A DNA stretch of 64,000 nucleotides from CAWBBA01 sp963741625 (GTDB taxonomy: Bacteria; Desulfobacterota; Desulfomonilia; Desulfomonilales; Desulfomonilaceae), in contig CAVUIT010000001.1 of assembly GCA_963741625.1 (NCBI GenBank), positions 177,516-241,515 on the forward strand, written 5' to 3'. The notes under the pieces were generated by a model. It ran no database searches and had not been told where the DNA came from. It saw only the letters and a list, made by a program, of their open reading frames with translations. Below are positions 19,676 through 29,990 of this stretch, one piece after another (position 1 is the first letter of the stretch; every line of letters starts with the position of its first letter). The position numbers were made by a program, and so were the translations under genes.

Positions 19676-20678
19676 TCACTTCGCCAAATTTACTATGGCC
19701 CTTCCTCTGTGCTTTCCTTGCAGAATCAAATCTATTTCTTGATCCAACTCCGCCAAGGAGATCTCGGTGGCGATTTGGTTCGAGGCGTTCCAGTTTCCAT
19801 TCCTTAGAAAGCTTTTGCCAGATCTGCCGCCGGATATCTACGGGACAATTCACCGAATCAATCCCCAGAAGGCTAACCCCACGCAGAATGAAGGGATAAA
19901 CTGACAGAGGCAAATCAGGGGAAGCGGCATTGCCGCAACTGGTGACAGTTCCCCCGTACTTTACCGACTTGATCGTGGTGGCCAGGATGTCTCCGCCCAG
20001 AGTGTCGATCGCCCCGGCCCACCTGGCTTTGAGCAGAGGTCTTCCGCTCTTGTCGGTGGCCTCATCGATGCTTATCACTTCCTTTGCTCCAAGACTCATC
20101 AGGTATTCTTTCTCGTCCACAATGCCGTTCACCGCGACCACCTGATAGCCGGATTTAGCAAGAATCGACAGCGCAATGCTCCCTACGCCGCCAGGAGCGC
20201 CGCTGACGAGCACTTCTCCCTGATCCGGGGTCACACCGTTGCCTATTAGCTTGAAAACAGACAACGACCCGGTAAAACCGGCTGTGCCGTACGCCATGCT
20301 TTCTCGAAGTGAGAGATTCTCCGGACGCTTTACCAGCCAGTTTGCCGGCACCCGTATGTATTCACCGTAACCGCCGGAAGTATTCATTCCCAGATCGTAG
20401 CCGGTGACAATCACCTCGTCACCCGGACGAAATTCATCAACCGTGCTCTCCTCAACCACCCCAGCGGCATCCACGCCGGGTGTATGGGGATAATTCTTGG
20501 TGACGCCCCGATTTCCTGTGGCTGATAGAGCGTCCTTATAATTCAAGGAGGAATACTTGACCCTGACCAAAACCTCGCCTTCAGGCAATTCTTCGACTGA
20601 TTTGGACGTGATCTCCCTTACGAATTTGTTGTCCGGCAATTCCTTCACAACCATTGCTCTAAAGGTCTTTTGATCCAT
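19676..20678 (-). CDS. YhdH/YhfP-family zinc-independent medium-chain oxidoreductase (one frameshift)
   Basis: About 333 residues. N-terminal GroES-like domain (NYKDALSATGNRGVTKNYPH, GVDAAGVVEES) and nucleotide-binding domain with SGAPGGVGSIALSIL. The family includes AcuI acryloyl-CoA reductase and related quinone oxidoreductase-like enzymes using NADPH. The frame changes near 19783, in CCAAATC; dropping one A gives IATEISLAELDQEI and ends at the TGA 19676 with GRAIVNLAK, which agrees with the family. The substrate is not certain. Confidence 0.85.
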
Positions 20679-20803
20679 AGGTTTTTCCTTTCAGGAGAAT
20701 TCTGGGAATTACCCTGGCGCACTATGTAAATGAATAGCATACTTGCGGCAGGGCAGTCATTGTTTTTGGGTCAGGCTGGATTTATTGCTCAAAGGGATCC
20801 CAT

Positions 20804-21103
20804 CTATAATCCCTGGGCATAAACCACCTCGTTAAAGATGATTGGCCTGAGCCTTGGCTTTACCGTGTCCGAGAAGACAAGATCGACAGGACATTGGAAT
20901 AGTGCCTCGAGGAAGTCTTTGAGTTTCAAGTAATTCTGGAGCGTGGCGTCATCGAACTCCACGAGGAAATCTATGTCGCTGGCCCTCTTCTGTTCACCGC
21001 GGGCGTCCGATCCAAAGATCCCGAGGCGGCGCACTCCGAAGCCTCGGATGGTCTCCCGGTTTTCTTCGAGTTTTCTTAAAATTTCGTCACGGGTCATCTT
21101 CAT
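20804..21103 (-). CDS. MNT-type nucleotidyltransferase (possible antitoxin), no HEPN partner
   Basis: 99 residues. The nucleotidyltransferase motif GSDARGEQKRASDIDFLVEF gives GS and the DxD pair. Such minimal nucleotidyltransferases often act with HEPN toxins, which they adenylylate. No HEPN gene is adjacent: upstream is a 550-bp gap, downstream a 125-bp gap and the oxidoreductase. The ATG at 21103 (MKMTRDE) is favoured; an ATG nine codons upstream also exists. Confidence 0.75.
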   Translation of the reverse strand: MKMTRDEILRKLEENRETIRGFGVRRLGIFGSDARGEQKRASDIDFLVEFDDATLQNYLKLKDFLEALFQCPVDLVFSDTVKPRLRPIIFNEVVYAQGL

Positions 21104-21130
21104 TTGGCAGAATATCCTGACCCAAGGCAT

Positions 21131-21659
21131 AACATGATTCGGTCTTACAACCTAGAACTTCCCTCCATGAACCTGCGACAACAGAATTGCACGAGAGTGC
21201 CTAAATGCAAATCATGATTGATCGAAAAGCCTCTGGAGAGGTATGCTTGGATAGAATCCACCGCAGAGAACGCGGAGGACGCGGAGAGGAAAAATAGCTT
21301 GGAAATTCCGGGGCCACCATACTTAAATCATTGCCTCGCTCCAGAGGGTGTGCGCACTCTGTGATGTCACGAGTACATCGGAGTGACTGCTTTGGGATAC
21401 GACAAGTTGTTCGAGTATTATAGGAGGCGGTTGGATACACTGGAAAGGAAACCCTGGTTCGAGGTCCGAAGCCGAAAAAGATACGTAAAGTGTCGCCGGA
21501 GCTCCCTGCTCGGAAGACTTGGAACTCCGTCTTGGAGTCCGGGATCCGCCGGAATGGCAGTAGGGGCAGGTCCCGCCTAGCCGGGACCGTGCCCCTTACG
21601 AAAAGTACTTCAGGAGCACTCTTTTTACGCATCCCCCGAAGGAACCCGAGGAGAGGGGA
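21131..21659. other. Intergenic gap, nothing recognised
   Basis: About 530 bp between the MNT gene and the Spy-like gene. Open frames on both strands are Arg/Ser/Pro-rich and not protein-like. A GA-rich run at about 21263-21290 resembles non-coding repeats seen in many genomes, but only one copy is here. Confidence 0.45.
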
Positions 21660-22223
21660 TTAGCCCCCAAAGTGGCCTCCTCGGCCTTCCCCGTGGTGGC
21701 GCATCTTTCCGAATTTGCCGCGAAACGCCTTTGCGGCCATCATGTCGGCTACTTTGCTAATCTGCTCAGGAGTCAATAGCCCGAGCCGGTCTCTTCGCAG
21801 CTTAAGCCGCTCCTTCATCAGGTCGGTTTTGAGTTTGACGATTTGGTCATCCATTTGGGCCAGTTTTTGCTGGTCCACCTTTCCGGACATGAGCATTGTC
21901 AGCTTTTCGTCCTTGAGCGAAAGCAACTCCATACGGGTCTTGCGAGTGCGATCCCGGAAACTCGTGTATAGAGCCCGGATTTGAGTCTTCTGTTCATCTG
22001 TTATACCGAGTTTCTTCATAAGACCTTCCAGTGAGTGCCTGGAATGGCCTTTGCCCATAAATTCTTCCGGTGGACCGGCAGGGGGACCGGCTGGATGGCC
22101 CATAGCGCCTTTCATCGCTGGAGGACCACCCGGAGCCGCGGGAGCGCCCTGAGCAAATGCGGCCAGAGAGCCCATTGTAAACAACGCGGCCGTGGCCACA
22201 ACCAGTAAAGCATGCTTCTTCAT
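21660..22223 (-). CDS. Spy/CpxP-family periplasmic protein
   Basis: 187 residues. Signal peptide MKKHALLVVATAALFTMGSL with cleavage after AFA, a Gly/Pro-rich linker, then helical LTxxQ-like motifs: LGITDEQKTQIRALYTS and LGLLTPEQISKVADMM. The tail is His/Gly-rich (HHGEGRGGHFGG). Spy/CpxP proteins are periplasmic chaperones or stress sensors. The His-rich tail could bind metal (inference). The start was set to the signal-peptide ATG at 22223, with GGAGGAAC before it. Confidence 0.82.
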   Translation of the reverse strand: MKKHALLVVATAALFTMGSLAAFAQGAPAAPGGPPAMKGAMGHPAGPPAGPPEEFMGKGHSRHSLEGLMKKLGITDEQKTQIRALYTSFRDRTRKTRMELLSLKDEKLTMLMSGKVDQQKLAQMDDQIVKLKTDLMKERLKLRRDRLGLLTPEQISKVADMMAAKAFRGKFGKMRHHGEGRGGHFGG

Positions 22224-22348
22224 AGAAGTTCCTCCTCGTTTGGTTTTCTGCTTTATTAGACGGGAGGGTCCCTTTGTTGTTAAAATGGGCAATCAGAATC
22301 TCCACGGAGACCAGTGGATACCTTACCAGATCATGAAAGGAGCCTCCT

Positions 22349-23056
22349 GTGACCGAGAAGAGGAAGAAAGTCTCTCCTGCCTGTGCCGCCTGTCCCCAAA
22401 AGATGCCGAATATGCTCTGCATGCACAGCAATGGTTCAGGCCATAAAGGCTGCCCAACGCTGACTCGAAAAGAGCTGTTGGCCGAGGCAAATCGGGAATA
22501 CGAAAATTCAGAGACCTCTCTGTTTGCGCGCCAGGCATCCATCCAGGAGGCCGCGTGCTATGCGAATCGGCACGAGCGTCCATACGTGATGCAGCCCACC
22601 AAGACTCGAATTGCCGAAATCTGCGAGTTTGCAGAGCGCATGGGCTACAAACGGCTGGGGCTAGTTTTCTGCGTCGGCCTCAAGAGCGAGGCTGCAATTG
22701 TTGAAAACATACTGAAGAAGAATGGCTTTGACATCGTGTCGGTAGCTTGTAAGGCGGGAAGGACCTCAAAAGATCTCCTTGGAATCGAGGACTCGGATAA
22801 GATTTTCCAGGGAACCGATGAAGCTATGTGTAACCCCGTATTTCAGGCCATGGTAGTTAATAAGGAGAAGACCGATTTCAACATTTTACTGGGTCTTTGC
22901 GTAGGTCACGATTCCCTCTTTTTCAAATACGCGGAAGCGTACACTACCGTTCTGGCTGTCAAGGATCGAGTAACCGGTCACAACCCGTTGGCTGCGGTAT
23001 ATCTTCATGATTCGTATTATAAGAAACTGGTCTCGGCGCCAAAAGCGACCGATTAG
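22349..23056 (+). CDS. DUF1847 family protein
   Basis: 235 residues, GTG start at 22349 with AAAGGAG. N-terminal Cys pattern (CAACPQKMPNMLC, then GCP) followed by IAEICEFAERMGYKRLGLVFC, ENILKKNGFDIVSVACKAG, CNPVFQAMVVNKEKTDFNIL and LCVGHDSLFF. This matches DUF1847, found in anaerobes. The Cys residues suggest a metal or Fe-S site, but no activity is known. It is divergent from the Spy-like gene and convergent with the radical SAM gene. Confidence 0.85.
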   Translation: MTEKRKKVSPACAACPQKMPNMLCMHSNGSGHKGCPTLTRKELLAEANREYENSETSLFARQASIQEAACYANRHERPYVMQPTKTRIAEICEFAERMGYKRLGLVFCVGLKSEAAIVENILKKNGFDIVSVACKAGRTSKDLLGIEDSDKIFQGTDEAMCNPVFQAMVVNKEKTDFNILLGLCVGHDSLFFKYAEAYTTVLAVKDRVTGHNPLAAVYLHDSYYKKLVSAPKATD

Positions 23057-23060
23057 GGCC

Positions 23061-24212
23061 TCACACAAACTGTCGTTTCATGGCCTGGATGTAGCTGGGC
23101 ACTCCCCCATCAACTTCGCTTTCTATCTGCCGCTTCGCTTCTTGCAAACGGCCGCGTACGACGGGCTCATTCAAATCATCCAAAGATCGGATTGCGCCTC
23201 CTCTCCGCCCGAGTTGGAAGAGCAGTCTCTCTTCGTCAGGTAGATTGAGGTACCGATCGATAATAGCAAGCATGCGCTGCTTATCCTCAGGCAGCTTTCC
23301 TTCCACCTCCTCGAGCAGGTTAAGAATGTGGTCGCTCACAAGTGAAGTGGATATGCCGTCCAGGTTCTCGATAAGCATCCTGATTTCGTGCACAATCTGA
23401 TCTTCGTCCGGCGGGTGGAAGCTCCCGTTTTCCACCATATCCATGAGGGGCGTCCCGCGTCTGACATAGAGCGAGCGGAACCTCACGAAAGCCGGATTGA
23501 TGGCATTGATTACACGGGCGGATTCCAGGGCGTTCTCGTCAGATAATTCGATCCCCCCTATCCCGGGGATGACGTAGAGACAAACAGACAAGCCTCCTTG
23601 GACCGCCTGCCTTCCGCCGTCCACTATCTGTTCGGCACGGGCCCCTTTGCTGATCATTTTCAAGACGCGGTCAGAGCCGGATTCCATGCCCACATGAAGC
23701 CGAGACAAACCGGCTTCCTTGAGGCGCACGTAATCAGCTATTGATTTTCCTTTCAGCGTCACTGCGCGGGCGTACGATGTCACCCGTTCGACCTGCGGAA
23801 AAGTCCGGCGAATGTGGCCCAGGATAGAGACAAGGGAGTCTGTTGACAGCATGAGCGAATTGGCGTCCTGGAGGAAAACCGTGTCACCTCCCGAGGCCAT
23901 CCACAGGGCAACAGAACGAAAGGAGTCGGAAAGAGTGGCATCTCTCAAAATGCCGGCCAGAGCGCGTTGGGTAAGTATCCCGCCCTCTCCGATTCCCCAT
24001 GATATTTTCTGGATCTCATCCATTACGGCTTTGGCCGCGTCCACGTCAGCCTTGACTTCCTCCAGGCTCCTGCGAGAAAATTTCTTACCTTTGTAGGTGC
24101 TGCAGAATGCGCATTGGTTCCAGGGACAGTTCCGGGTAACGCGTATGAGCAAGCTCCCGGCTTCGCTAGGGGGCCGAATCGGTCCTTGCTCGAATTCCAG
24201 CGCTGTATTCAT
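23061..24212 (-). CDS. Radical SAM protein with a CX4CX2C cluster motif
   Basis: 383 residues. The Fe-S motif reads NCPWNQCAFCSTYKGKKF, that is CX4CX2C rather than the usual CX3CX2C. Further features are GIGEGG and RLHVGMESGSDRVLKMISKG, which place it near Elp3/HemN-like radical SAM enzymes. There is no second Fe-S cluster motif. The ATG at 24212 (MNTALEFEQG) has GGAGAGATG. The substrate is unknown. It converges with the DUF1847 gene, with 4 bp between their stops. Confidence 0.82.
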   Translation of the reverse strand: MNTALEFEQGPIRPPSEAGSLLIRVTRNCPWNQCAFCSTYKGKKFSRRSLEEVKADVDAAKAVMDEIQKISWGIGEGGILTQRALAGILRDATLSDSFRSVALWMASGGDTVFLQDANSLMLSTDSLVSILGHIRRTFPQVERVTSYARAVTLKGKSIADYVRLKEAGLSRLHVGMESGSDRVLKMISKGARAEQIVDGGRQAVQGGLSVCLYVIPGIGGIELSDENALESARVINAINPAFVRFRSLYVRRGTPLMDMVENGSFHPPDEDQIVHEIRMLIENLDGISTSLVSDHILNLLEEVEGKLPEDKQRMLAIIDRYLNLPDEERLLFQLGRRGGAIRSLDDLNEPVVRGRLQEAKRQIESEVDGGVPSYIQAMKRQFV

Positions 24213-24353
24213 GGCTTTTTCATCTCTCCAAATCGGATTCCGCCACATCAATTCTTGAGTTTTGAGTTTGCTCGTGGCAGCCATTCATGATAAGCTATTA
24301 AGACTAATGAAACAATCACAATATCGCCACCATCTGAACACGAGGGAATCTCC

Positions 24354-27300
24354 TTGAAAGCGTTTCTCACGAAGGCAAAGACCTTAATCATTCTTGTCTG
24401 TTCCCTTTGCCACCTCTTGGCCTTTACCGCAAGCGCCAAAGAATTTCCTGATGCGATCAAGATCGTGGCGCCGGACATTCTCTCCGTACAGATTTACACT
24501 CAGCCGAGAATTGGGTCAGAGGTGATGGCCATTGCTCTTCACGGCGATGTCCTCGAAGTGATCGGTGAGAAAAACGGCTTCGTTGAAGTCCGGCTCCCAG
24601 CCAAGAAAGTCGGGTACGTGGCCAAAGAGTACACTCTGCCGTGGCAACCGCCGGTCAAAGAAGGTTCAATGACCTGGCTGATTGGGCTGGCAGTGGTGGC
24701 TATAGCAATCGGCGGAGTGATCGGGTTTCTTGCCCTCACGAGAAGAAGAACGAGGAATGCCGAGAAGCTTGCAGCATCCATTCCGGCGGCAATCAAACGG
24801 GCGGAAGAGTTTTATCGATCGGAAGATTATGAACAAGCAATCAAGGAGTTTAATCGTTACATCAGTTTGCAGGGGGGAGAAGTTCGATCCCCGGACGTCT
24901 ACCGCAGGCTGACCGTCTGTTACCAAAAGACCGATGAAACCCGTGAGGCGGCTAAAGCGTGGGAAAAGATGCGGTCTCTGGGGGGGTTAAAAGGTCTGGA
25001 GGACTATACAGTCGGGGCGGAATTAATGGGGGCCTTGGGAAGAGAGGCCGACGCTGCGGAAATCTACGAATCGCTACTGGAGAGTCTGTCCGACGAGGAC
25101 AGGCAATACGAGATTCACGAAAAGCTCTTCAATACCTATCGAAAGATTAAGGAACCGAAAAAGCTCATCGCTCACGCCATTGAACTGGAAAAGTTCGGTA
25201 CGGCGGGCTCGGGAATTCTTTCGGACGTTGCGCGCTTCCTGATCGCCGAAGGACAAACTGATCTGGCCATTGAATCGAATCACAAGGATCTGATCATGGG
25301 AATATGTGGCGAGTTTCTCGATGATCGCGCCAAGACCCCCGAGGCCGCACGAATTTATCTTAAGTGCCTTGAATACGACCGTACAGACGCGAGAATCCAT
25401 AGAATTCTAGCGGACATCTATAGTCGTGGCGGAGACTTCCGGCGCGCAGTGAGCGAACTTACAATGCTCCATCAACTCGATAAGGAGCAATCGGAAGAGT
25501 ACATAGAAGAAGCGGCCAAGATATATGTTGATAACAAGCGTGTGCAGGATGCTTTGACTGAGGGAAATCCGTTAATCATCAAGAAAATCGCTCAGACATT
25601 CTTGGCGAGATCGGAAGTCCATCCCGATGCTGTGGCGGTATACGAAAAGGTCCTGGAATTCCAACCTAATGCCGTTGGAATCAATAAGATGCTCAGTACA
25701 GTGTATCTGACAAGGGGAGACCTCAACAAATACATAGCCAAGCTGAGACTTCTCCATGAAATTGACGGAGAAAATCAGGATTACTTGACCGACCTGGCCC
25801 AGTGCATCATCGACAACGACTTGATTGACCAGACCATCAAAGAAGGCAACCGGGCATTGAATGCCAAGATATTAAAACAATTAATCAGACGGGGCGTCTC
25901 TAACGATAAGACAATAGGGCTGTATGAGAAGCTCATCAAAGTCGAACCCGATAATGCAGTCATCCGCCGTGCGTTGGCCACGGCCCATGAGAATCGGAAA
26001 GAATACGGAAAGAGCCTCCAACACCTGCTCGTCTTGATAAGACATAAGCCTGATGATGACGAACTGTGCCGGCGAGCGGCCGCGAATGGCCGTGGATCAG
26101 GAGCTACTGTCACAAGTTCTCGAAGAAGGCGGGGCTGCCCTCCTCATCGCTACGGCGCTGGAAATTGCAGAGCGGAAAATTGAGGGCACGGTAGCCCGAG
26201 AAATAATGGAAGCAGCTCTCAGAGAAAGGCCGGATGACGCTAGAATACTCAGCCATCTGAAAACACTAAAGCCATCAGCCCCGCCGACCTCCTGTGATAG
26301 AAACGAAACTCGAGGTGGCTCCGCCCGCAAAGCCCCACGACACCGAAGACTCCAGGCAAAGAGCGAGCGCAAGTCCCCCCCCGACGGCCAATTTGCAGGA
26401 GGTGAAACCTGAGCCTGTAACAGCAGAAATAGCAGACTCAGAGCCTCATAGAGAAGAAACCATCGAATCTATCCTGCAGGAATTTGGACAGGCGCACAGG
26501 CGTCAGCAGCCGCGCACACCGCGGCCCATGGTGCCTGCTCAGTCAATTGACCTGACAGACGAGGACGTCTCCTTTGAAGAAAGGTCTGTGACTACGTTCG
26601 TGTCCGGTTACTCAAAGAGGCCGGTTGCGGATTTCGCCCGCGAGGAGCTGTTCTTCCCCGTATCGGGATCGCTGGCGTATCAGAAGATGGAAACTCTGAT
26701 AAGTGACGGGTGGGGAGATCTGTGCGTCGCAATTGAGGTTAATACCGGACGCCATTTCCTAATGAGGCTTTTCAAGAATGATTTGCTTGATCCGCCCATC
26801 TTGAGGGACTTCGTGACCCAAGTCACAGAGCTCGGCTTCAATATGGTCCATGACAACCTTCTGCCCATTGTGGAAGTGGTCACAGGCCCCAGTGGGGTCA
26901 CCTGCCTCTTGCATCCGTTTGCTGCAACGAACCTGGAACATCTGATGAAAGCTGAAAGAAGGCCGGAATTTGGTCTCAGGATGAAACTCATCGGAAAAAT
27001 AATAGACGGGCTCGTGTATGCTCACAACTACAAAGGGGTCGATGGCCAGTTGCGAAGAACATATCACCTGCATCTCCAGCCATCCTGCATAGCGCTCAGT
27101 GATGATTTTACCCAATGCTATATAGTAGGGGTCGGTTATTCGCAGATTTTCCGAAATCTGTCCCGAGGTCGGCACCCCAGATGGCAAGATCCGGGTATGA
27201 ATCCCGCAACCATGCCTCCGGAGTTATTCCGTTCGAAGGCTAGTACTATTCGGGAGAGATCCGCAGATATTTATTCGCTAGGCGTTCTGATTTATTTTGT

Positions 27301-27520
27301 GGCTACAGGGGAGTTTCCGTTCGAGGGGCCTGCCCTGGAGGATTACAAATTTCAGCACAACAAGATCTTTGCCGCTCCCCCGAGACTGATCGATCCGACC
27401 GTCCCAGACTGGCTGGAACCCATAATCCTAGGATGTCTCGAGAAAGATCCGGAAAAACGCTGGGATAGTGTGATGGACATCCGTCAGGCGCTCAACAGTG
27501 GCATGCAAGGAAAACTTTAA
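24354..27520 (+). CDS. SH3-TM-TPR-pseudokinase protein (two frameshifts)
   Basis: About 1,055 residues after two frame corrections (near 26085 and near 26295). Order: signal peptide (LIILVCSLCHLLAFTASAKE), SH3b-like domain (~25-95, IYTQPRIGSEVMAIALHGDV), TM (~105-125, LIGLAVVAIAIGGVIGFLAL), a long TPR array (~145-640), a Pro/Glu-rich linker, and a C-terminal protein-kinase fold. The kinase lacks its catalytic residues: HLHLQPSC in place of HRDLKPxN, YIVGVGYS in place of DFG, and Arg at the VAIK Lys. The C-lobe helix ADIYSLGVLIYFVATGEFPF is kept. It begins with TTG after GAGGGAA. The outer SH3 could sense the wall while the inner TPR and pseudokinase act as scaffold (inference). Confidence 0.75.
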
Positions 27521-27603
27521 GTAAGTAACATAGACGTGCCGCTTAGCGGCAGCGCTTACCGCCGAAATACGACGCCTCTTCCGTCTGAGTCCCTCAACTT
27601 CCT

Positions 27604-27888
27604 TCAGGAAGCCCAGACTTCATTATAAGAGCTTTCGCCGGCGTTGGTATAACGTTCCTCTTCGTCATTAAGGCTACTTATGTAGCGCGTCAGGACCTTG
27701 CAACGTTCGCATGGGTTGTAGGCCGACTCGTAGCGTGTTACTTTCCCTTTGGCCCGCGAAGACATGTGAATTTTGAGGTCCTTTATATCATTGTACATCC
27801 TCATACAATGGCGAACATTCCACCTGCCTTTAAACACTCTACAGCTCACCGCGTACTCATCCAACCATACTTTTTTGTCTGCCTTCAT
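27604..27888 (-). CDS. Small Cys protein with KGRW motif (family copy 1)
   Basis: 94 residues, no signal peptide. CRVFKGRWNVRHC is followed after about 40 residues by NPCERCK. The same arrangement, C-x2-[FL]-KGRW-x4-C then C-x2-C, is found in the 79-residue protein at 39301-39540, so these are two members of one small family. Four Cys could bind a zinc ion or a Fe-S cluster (inference). AGAGGG precedes the ATG. It lies convergently beside the pseudokinase gene. Confidence 0.6.
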   Translation of the reverse strand: MKADKKVWLDEYAVSCRVFKGRWNVRHCMRMYNDIKDLKIHMSSRAKGKVTRYESAYNPCERCKVLTRYISSLNDEEERYTNAGESSYNEVWAS

Positions 27889-28067
27889 GGCGGCCCTCTC
27901 CCTTCCGGACGCCAGGCACCGTCCGATTCAGGTCCCTAATGCCGATGTCCCGCAATTCTTGGTATGCCCGTAACCCTTGGGTATGGTACTCGACACTCCG
28001 ATTCCTGAAATGTTCCTATCGGAAGAAAGGTTTAGGCGTTTTCTTCTTGGCGCATTATAATTAGGCG

Positions 28068-28096
28068 TTGACTGATATTTTGATTGATGCTACATT
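28068..28096 (+). promoter_or_regulatory. Possible promoter of the M23 peptidase gene
   Basis: TTGACT (28068-28073), 17-bp spacer, TACATT (28091-28096), about 30 bp ahead of the GTG start at 28126. Confidence 0.35.
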
Positions 28097-28125
28097 TCCT
28101 CAGCTAGAGGTATGGATAAGAGGCT

Positions 28126-29511
28126 GTGCGACTAGATCATCACTCTATCAACCTGAATTTTGGGCGCCGGTCGCGGTTCTCAGCGGGAACAGCTTTGATT
28201 TTATTCGTTGTTCTGCTGGGGGGCGTTGCGGCAGGTGGCTACTTTTGTCTTTCTCCCGGTAGCCCCGGCCCCGCTCAGTTGTCCTGCAATTTCCCGTCTC
28301 AATCTATCAGCGTCAATAATGACGCGTCCCTTTGCTCGGTCAATGATGATACCACTTGTCAAATCAACAACGGTTGTCAGGAAATGGCGGAAGTCACCGA
28401 CGAGGGGGATACGCTCTTCTCTCTGTTGCACGACAATCTGACTGATGAATCCGACTGTAAACAAGTGGTGGCAAGCTTGGCGTCTGTGGTTCGCTCAAGC
28501 CTTGACCTGCCTTTTGACGGGCACACCGTGCTCAAGCCCGGACGGAGTTACAGCATAATCGTCGACGGCCAAGGCCGCTTCCTCAAGGCCACGCTGGAAT
28601 TGGCTCCCGACAAAGTTTTTCACGCAGCCAGAAAGGACGATGGAATTCGCTCCTGGAAAGAAGAAGTTGTTCTTGACTTTAAGGTTGAGAGTCTATCCTT
28701 CCGGCTTAGAGGGGACCTAGAGAAATCGCTGGCCAGCATTGGCGAGGGAAAGGATTTGGCCTCGAAACTGGCAAAAGTCTTTCGTTGGGACATTAATTTC
28801 CAGTCCGAAGCCTCATGGGGGGACACGTGTAAGGTTTTGTTCCAACGAAGGTATGCTGATGATCGCCCTTCAGGTTATGGCGAAATACTCTGCGCGGTCT
28901 ATGAAGGTAGGAAAACGAAGAGGAAGACCGCGGTGCTCTTCAACGGTCAATATTACGATGAGGAAGGCACGGAATTAAAGAAGAATTTCCTGAAATCACC
29001 CCTTGGGGGCCTTCGCCTCCGGGTCAGCTCTCCCTACGGCAACCGTATTCACCCCATTCTAGGTAGCTGGCGCCACCACAAAGGTGTGGACTATGCCGCG
29101 GCAAAGGGAACGCCTGTCAAATGTGTTGCTAACGGACTGGTGACCTCTGCCGGTTGGCACGACCAGTTGGGTAACTTCGTGTGTGTCAAGCACGATGACG
29201 GCAATGAGAGCCGCTATGGGCATTTGAGCAGAATCAATGCCCAGAAGGGCAAACGGATAAAGCAGGACGAGAAGATAGGTCTCGTTGGCCAGACCGGTCT
29301 GGCAACCGGCCCGCATCTTCATTTTGAGTGGCTAACAAATGGCGTGCACAAACCCCCTCCTTCAACCAAGACATTGGTTACGAGCCTCCGCAAGCTTCCT
29401 ACCCCCTTGAAGGGCCGTTTCATGATAGTTAAGCAAGAGCGGCTGCATTCTCTGGACGGCATGACGCTTATACGCCGCGCCGGCCGAGCAGATCTGGCGT
29501 CTCTTCGGTGA
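28126..29511 (+). CDS. M23-family (LytM-like) peptidoglycan endopeptidase, membrane-anchored
   Basis: 461 residues. TM/signal-anchor at ~20-40 (GTALILFVVLLGGVAAGGYF), a periplasmic region with an OapA/LysM-like part (~85-230), then an M23 domain near residues 300-400. Zinc ligands are seen: HHKGVDYA (HxxxD) and HLHFEW (HxH). These enzymes cut peptide cross-links in the cell wall. Starts with GTG after AGAGG; TM placement supports this start. Convergent with the small Cys gene upstream and followed by a 480-bp gap. Confidence 0.9.
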   Translation: MRLDHHSINLNFGRRSRFSAGTALILFVVLLGGVAAGGYFCLSPGSPGPAQLSCNFPSQSISVNNDASLCSVNDDTTCQINNGCQEMAEVTDEGDTLFSLLHDNLTDESDCKQVVASLASVVRSSLDLPFDGHTVLKPGRSYSIIVDGQGRFLKATLELAPDKVFHAARKDDGIRSWKEEVVLDFKVESLSFRLRGDLEKSLASIGEGKDLASKLAKVFRWDINFQSEASWGDTCKVLFQRRYADDRPSGYGEILCAVYEGRKTKRKTAVLFNGQYYDEEGTELKKNFLKSPLGGLRLRVSSPYGNRIHPILGSWRHHKGVDYAAAKGTPVKCVANGLVTSAGWHDQLGNFVCVKHDDGNESRYGHLSRINAQKGKRIKQDEKIGLVGQTGLATGPHLHFEWLTNGVHKPPPSTKTLVTSLRKLPTPLKGRFMIVKQERLHSLDGMTLIRRAGRADLASLR

Positions 29512-29914
29512 CCTGAGTCCGCTTCTACCCCTGCTCGTCTCACACACATTTCACCAGGTTAGAGAGCATTTTTTTCGGTCCCCTTCTCCTTTGACATACA
29601 GCATTGCCTAAATAATGGCCGTTTGCCATGAGGTCGCATTTTCGAGGCTGACTCGCCTTGTCACTGCGAGAGCGCAAGGCCGAACTAATCTCATCGGTGG
29701 GACCGGCATCTGAAACTGTCTCACCTTGCCGGTCATTCGTCACCCTGGACTCCGATCCGGAGTCCAGTCTGTCCCGCGCCTCTCGGGGTAAGGAAATCGG
29801 ACAAAAGATTCGGCCAGGGGTTTAATCAGTTCGTTTCCGCAACCTTGAACAGGTGCGCGGCCGGGCAGTCCCTTAACTCTCGGGTTTTGGGAAGGGCCTA
29901 TTATATTTGAAATC
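29512..29914. other. Intergenic gap with a dispersed 30-nt repeat
   Basis: About 400 bp between the M23 gene and the next promoter. It contains the 29696-29725 repeat that recurs inverted at 45114-45142. No gene recognised. Confidence 0.4.
29696..29725. repeat. Dispersed repeat, copy 1
   Basis: GGTGGGACCGGCATCTGAAA and the following GTCTCACC. The reverse complement matches 45114-45142 at 28 of 29 positions, so one mismatch. Both copies lie between genes. Confidence 0.55.
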
Positions 29915-29943
29915 TTGACCAATTCCTTTGTACGGGATATCAT
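29915..29943 (+). promoter_or_regulatory. Sigma-70-type promoter of the PQQYQ-repeat gene
   Basis: TTGACC (29915-29920), 17-bp spacer, TATCAT (29938-29943). Predicted start near 29950, leader about 40 nt ahead of GAGGAGG and the ATG at 29991. Confidence 0.55.
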
Positions 29944-29990
29944 TGGTGCGTGTTAATCGGACTAAATTAATTTGAGAGGAGGAGCCTCCC

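Noticed and set aside
21201..21632. 143-codon minus-strand frame
   Set aside because: Arg/Ser/Pro/Thr-rich sequence with no family pattern or RBS in a non-coding gap.
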